The position numbers and the translations under genes were made by a program. Below, one piece after another: positions 61,691-64,000 of a stretch of DNA of 64,000 nucleotides. Source of the DNA: Bacteroidales bacterium. GTDB lineage: Bacteria > Bacteroidota > Bacteroidia > Bacteroidales > UBA932. The stretch covers positions 19,048 through 83,047 of the forward strand of contig JAAZIA010000045.1 in NCBI GenBank assembly GCA_012510445.1, read 5' to 3'. The notes beneath the pieces are model-generated. The model searched no databases, was not told the origin of the DNA, and was given only the letters and a program-made list of their open reading frames with translations. Positions within the stretch are counted from its first letter, which is position 1; the number at the start of each line of letters is the position of its first letter.

Positions 61691-62503
61691 TTAACGGGCG
61701 GCTTCTACTACATGGCGGAAGAGTGGCAACAACGCGTGATCTCCTTGTGATACCGGTCCTTCCGGATGGAATTGCACGCCAAGTACATGGGGATTACCCA
61801 TCATTTCTATGGCTTCGGGGACTCCGTCCTTGGCATACGCACTTATTATAAAGCCCGGAGCCAGGTCTTTTACGGCTTGGTGATGGTATGAGTTTACGCG
61901 AAACGTGTTGTCTTTTTCCAATACGTCTTTTAAGAGATTGTGCAACACCGTTCCTTCTGTGACCGTGATGGTATGCGATCCGTATTCTCTGGGAGCCCTC
62001 TGGTTGTGCTTCACCGGTGTGTCAGAACGTACCTGAGAAGGAATGTCTTGATACAGTGTGCCTCCAAAAGCCACATTCAAGGTTTGTTCTCCTCGGCAAA
62101 TGCCCAATACGGGAATTCCTTGTTCCACAGCCGTTCTGGCCAGGTGGATATCAAAAAAATCCCTTATGGGAACAATGGCTCCCATGGCAGGAAGAGGCTC
62201 TTCTCCATACCAACGCAAAGGGTCCAGGTCTTCACCCCCTGTAAGGATAAGGCCGTCTATGGCCTCTACCATGCGCAAAATGATTTCCGGGTCATCTGTA
62301 ACAGGTAGGACTACAGGAATTCCGCCTGCTTTTCTTACGGCAATGATGTATGTATTGGGAACAGAGTTTTGTCCCGTTTCGTACGTAGCCGATAAACCAA
62401 TGATGGGTGCTTTTTCTTGTACAGCCGGCTCTTTACTCTGAGCATATATACCCCCTGTAAAAAGGGTGATGAATAGAATTTGGATAAAAAGTGTGCGTAT
62501 CAT
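61691..62503 (-). CDS. Exported class I glutamine amidotransferase-like hydrolase (peptidase C26 family)
   Basis: 270 residues. The catalytic fold matches gamma-glutamyl-GABA hydrolase relatives (PuuD group): GLILTGGEDLDPLRWYGEEP, the nucleophile elbow VLGICRGEQTLNVAFGG (Cys), and GVQFHPEG (His, Glu). Unlike most members it begins with a hydrophobic signal sequence (about 1-21, ending GGIYAQ), so it should act in the periplasm, perhaps on gamma-glutamyl peptides. It converges with the TrpB2 gene, 12 bases between stops. Confidence 0.85.
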   Translation of the reverse strand: MIRTLFIQILFITLFTGGIYAQSKEPAVQEKAPIIGLSATYETGQNSVPNTYIIAVRKAGGIPVVLPVTDDPEIILRMVEAIDGLILTGGEDLDPLRWYGEEPLPAMGAIVPIRDFFDIHLARTAVEQGIPVLGICRGEQTLNVAFGGTLYQDIPSQVRSDTPVKHNQRAPREYGSHTITVTEGTVLHNLLKDVLEKDNTFRVNSYHHQAVKDLAPGFIISAYAKDGVPEAIEMMGNPHVLGVQFHPEGPVSQGDHALLPLFRHVVEAAR

Positions 62504-62535
62504 ATGTAATTATCTTTACTATTTGTTCATAAAAT

Positions 62536-62559
62536 TAAAGATAGAATAAATTATCTTTG
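62536..62559. promoter_or_regulatory. Back-to-back -7 boxes for the amidotransferase and radA
   Basis: TAAAGATA (62536-62543) gives TATCTTTA leftward; TATCTTTG (62552-62559) reads rightward; 8 bases between them. The radA ATG is 4 bases after its box, the shortest spacing in the window, so its message should be leaderless. Confidence 0.65.
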
Positions 62560-62563
62560 TACT

Positions 62564-64000
62564 ATGGGTAAAGTAAAAAAAGCATGGTTTTGTAACAATT
62601 GCGGAACCGAATCTGCTAAATGGCTGGGCCGATGCCCGTCTTGCGGGGAATGGAACACATTTGTAGAAGAAATAATACAAGCACCGCCTACTGCCGGGAG
62701 CAGGTCTACCGGAGCAAAGGTGTCTACAGGAGCCCGTGCCATTCCCGTTGGACAGATTTCCACACAGGATCAGGAGCGGATCTCTTTGCATAATGCCGAG
62801 CTGGACCGTCTGCTGGGAGGCGGCCTGGTTCCGGGGTCAGTTATCCTGATTGGCGGAGAGCCGGGTATAGGAAAATCCACCCTTAGTTTGCAAATTCCGT
62901 TGCACGCCCCGCATTTGCTTACGCTGTACGTGTCGGGCGAGGAATCGGCCCGTCAAATCCGTATGCGTGCCGAGCGTCTGGCACCCGCTACCGTTGCAGC
63001 TTCTGCGACTCCCGCCGCCCCTGCCGACAGTCCTTCCGCCGCTCCGGCCTCTGCAACCCCCTCTGTGGGTGCCGACAACTGTCTGGTACTGTGCGAGACC
63101 ATGTTGGAGAACATTTTGGAACGTGCCCGTGAAATCAAACCGGCCTTACTTATTATTGACTCCATTCAGACGGTATATTCGCAACTGCTGGACTCTTCGC
63201 CGGGCAGTGTGACCCAGGTTAGGGAATGTGCCGCCACGCTGTTGCGCTATGCTAAAGAGACCCATACTCCGGTCATTTTGGTGGGACACATTACAAAAGA
63301 CGGCAGCATTGCAGGGCCCAAAGTCCTTGAACACATTGTGGATGTGGTGTTGCAATTTGAAGGGGACAACACCCATACGTACCGGATGTTGCGCAGCTTT
63401 AAGAACCGATACGGTTCCACGGCAGAGTTGGCCATTTTTGAAATGACACAAACGGGGCTGCGGGAAGTGAAAAATCCTTCGGAAATGCTTATTCCCATGC
63501 ACGAAGAAAACCTGAGCGGCATGGCAGTAGCGGCTATGGTGGACGGTACGCGTCCGTTTTTAATTGAAACGCAGGCACTCGTGAGTACAGCTGCCTACGG
63601 AACACCGCAACGCTCAGCTACCGGGTTTGATATCCGCAGGATGAACATGCTCTTGGCCGTGCTGGAAAAACGGGCAGGGTTCCGCTTGGCCACCAAGGAT
63701 GTGTTTTTGAATATGGCCGGGGGCTTGAAAGTCACCGATCCGGCCACCGACCTGGCTGTAGTCAGCGCCATCCTTTCCTCGGCTTTTGACCTGGCCATTC
63801 CAGCCCGGTGGTGTTTTGCGGCAGAAGTGGGTTTGAGCGGTGAAATCCGTCCCGTGCCTCACCTGGAACGCAGGATTGCCGAGGCCAACCGACTGGGGTT
63901 TGAAAAGATCTTCATCTCTTCATACAACGCCCACACCCATATTCCCAAAGGCACACGCATAGAAGTTGTGAAAGTAAGCGGAATGGGAGCACTGGGCAAG
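62564..64000 (+). CDS. radA: DNA repair protein RadA/Sms (3' end outside the window)
   Basis: 479 residues visible, no stop before the window edge; only a few residues should be missing. Zinc finger C10, C13, C24, C27 (CNNCGTESAKWLGRCPSC), Walker A GGEPGIGKST (97-106), the KNRYG form of the RadA signature (280-284), and a Lon-like C-terminal domain (from about 350). It is a DNA-dependent branch-migration ATPase in recombination. Residues about 141-171 are an Ala/Pro/Ser-rich insert not expected in the family, between the ATPase strands ERL and LVLCETM. Confidence 0.95.
   Translation, partial: MGKVKKAWFCNNCGTESAKWLGRCPSCGEWNTFVEEIIQAPPTAGSRSTGAKVSTGARAIPVGQISTQDQERISLHNAELDRLLGGGLVPGSVILIGGEPGIGKSTLSLQIPLHAPHLLTLYVSGEESARQIRMRAERLAPATVAASATPAAPADSPSAAPASATPSVGADNCLVLCETMLENILERAREIKPALLIIDSIQTVYSQLLDSSPGSVTQVRECAATLLRYAKETHTPVILVGHITKDGSIAGPKVLEHIVDVVLQFEGDNTHTYRMLRSFKNRYGSTAELAIFEMTQTGLREVKNPSEMLIPMHEENLSGMAVAAMVDGTRPFLIETQALVSTAAYGTPQRSATGFDIRRMNMLLAVLEKRAGFRLATKDVFLNMAGGLKVTDPATDLAVVSAILSSAFDLAIPARWCFAAEVGLSGEIRPVPHLERRIAEANRLGFEKIFISSYNAHTHIPKGTRIEVVKVSGMGALGK
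62984..63076 (+). repeat. Ala/Pro/Ser-rich low-complexity insert in radA
   Basis: About 93 bases coding for a stretch made of ATPAAPADSPSAAPASATPS-like residues. It is in frame and much richer in G+C than the flanks. RadA relatives go directly from RAERL to a short loop here, so this is an insertion in a surface loop. Confidence 0.7.

Overview
The window looks like a chromosomal segment of a Bacteroidetes bacterium, most likely order Bacteroidales. The signs are the gene families (GldH, Bacteroidetes-type LptE, PspC/PadR pairs, a BACON-domain lipoprotein, a split transketolase, a one-piece serine dehydratase), the gene order purH-mreB-mreC-mreD-mrdA-rodA, and promoters carrying the Bacteroidetes -7 element TAnnTTTG. 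I cannot place it to genus. I see no rRNA or tRNA gene, prophage, transposase or CRISPR array; most of the window is compact core genome.

Layout. 0-3.5 kb (minus): split transketolase, then an ECF sigma factor, a probable anti-sigma factor and a periplasmic sensor-like protein. 3.5-8.1 kb: lepA, a PadR/DUF2812 pair and a TPR lipoprotein. 8.1-11.1 kb (plus): sigma-54 activator, lptE, a repeat-bearing protein and secG. 11.1-12.0 kb: a 900-base non-coding block built almost entirely of repeats and palindromes. 12.0-14.8 kb (minus): a PspC-PadR-PspC operon, one member carrying about 15 copies of a six-residue Ser/Arg repeat. 14.9-19.3 kb (plus): serine dehydratase, thioredoxin, a beta-barrel, a polyprenyl diphosphate synthase and a shortened AspT/YidE-type transporter. 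19.3-23.5 kb (minus): trmB, gldH, ricT-like, holB-like and a TPR protein. 23.6-33.2 kb (plus): a surface/secretion block made of an M16 peptidase homologue without its zinc motif, a BACON/LRR lipoprotein, a 965-residue coiled-coil lipoprotein, a beta-barrel and a small lipoprotein. 33.2-41.8 kb: mixed housekeeping genes (hemW, an orphan frdC, pyrH-frr, pgk, lgt, smpB). 41.8-55.9 kb (minus): a long co-directional run topA - arginase-like - lrp - purH - mreBCD - mrdA - rodA - gcvP - small membrane protein. 56.0-61.7 kb (plus): PBP1A, ddl, prmC, then a tryptophan attenuator in front of a TrpB2-type gene. The window ends with a signal-peptide-bearing class I amidotransferase and radA, which runs off the edge.

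Points of most interest. (1) Seven of nine divergent gene pairs share one promoter design: two -7 boxes back to back, 8-14 bases apart, and several of these drive apparently leaderless genes. (2) A complete, previously unlabelled trp leader peptide and attenuator controls a stand-alone TrpB2 gene. (3) The 11.1-12.0 kb block holds a three-unit 119-base array of hairpin-bounded repeats, flanked by two copies of a 119-base inverted-repeat module. (4) The 23.6-33.2 kb surface operon contains an M16 pseudo-peptidase and very large lipoproteins of unknown function. (5) Several otherwise ordinary proteins carry in-frame low-complexity or palindromic insertions.
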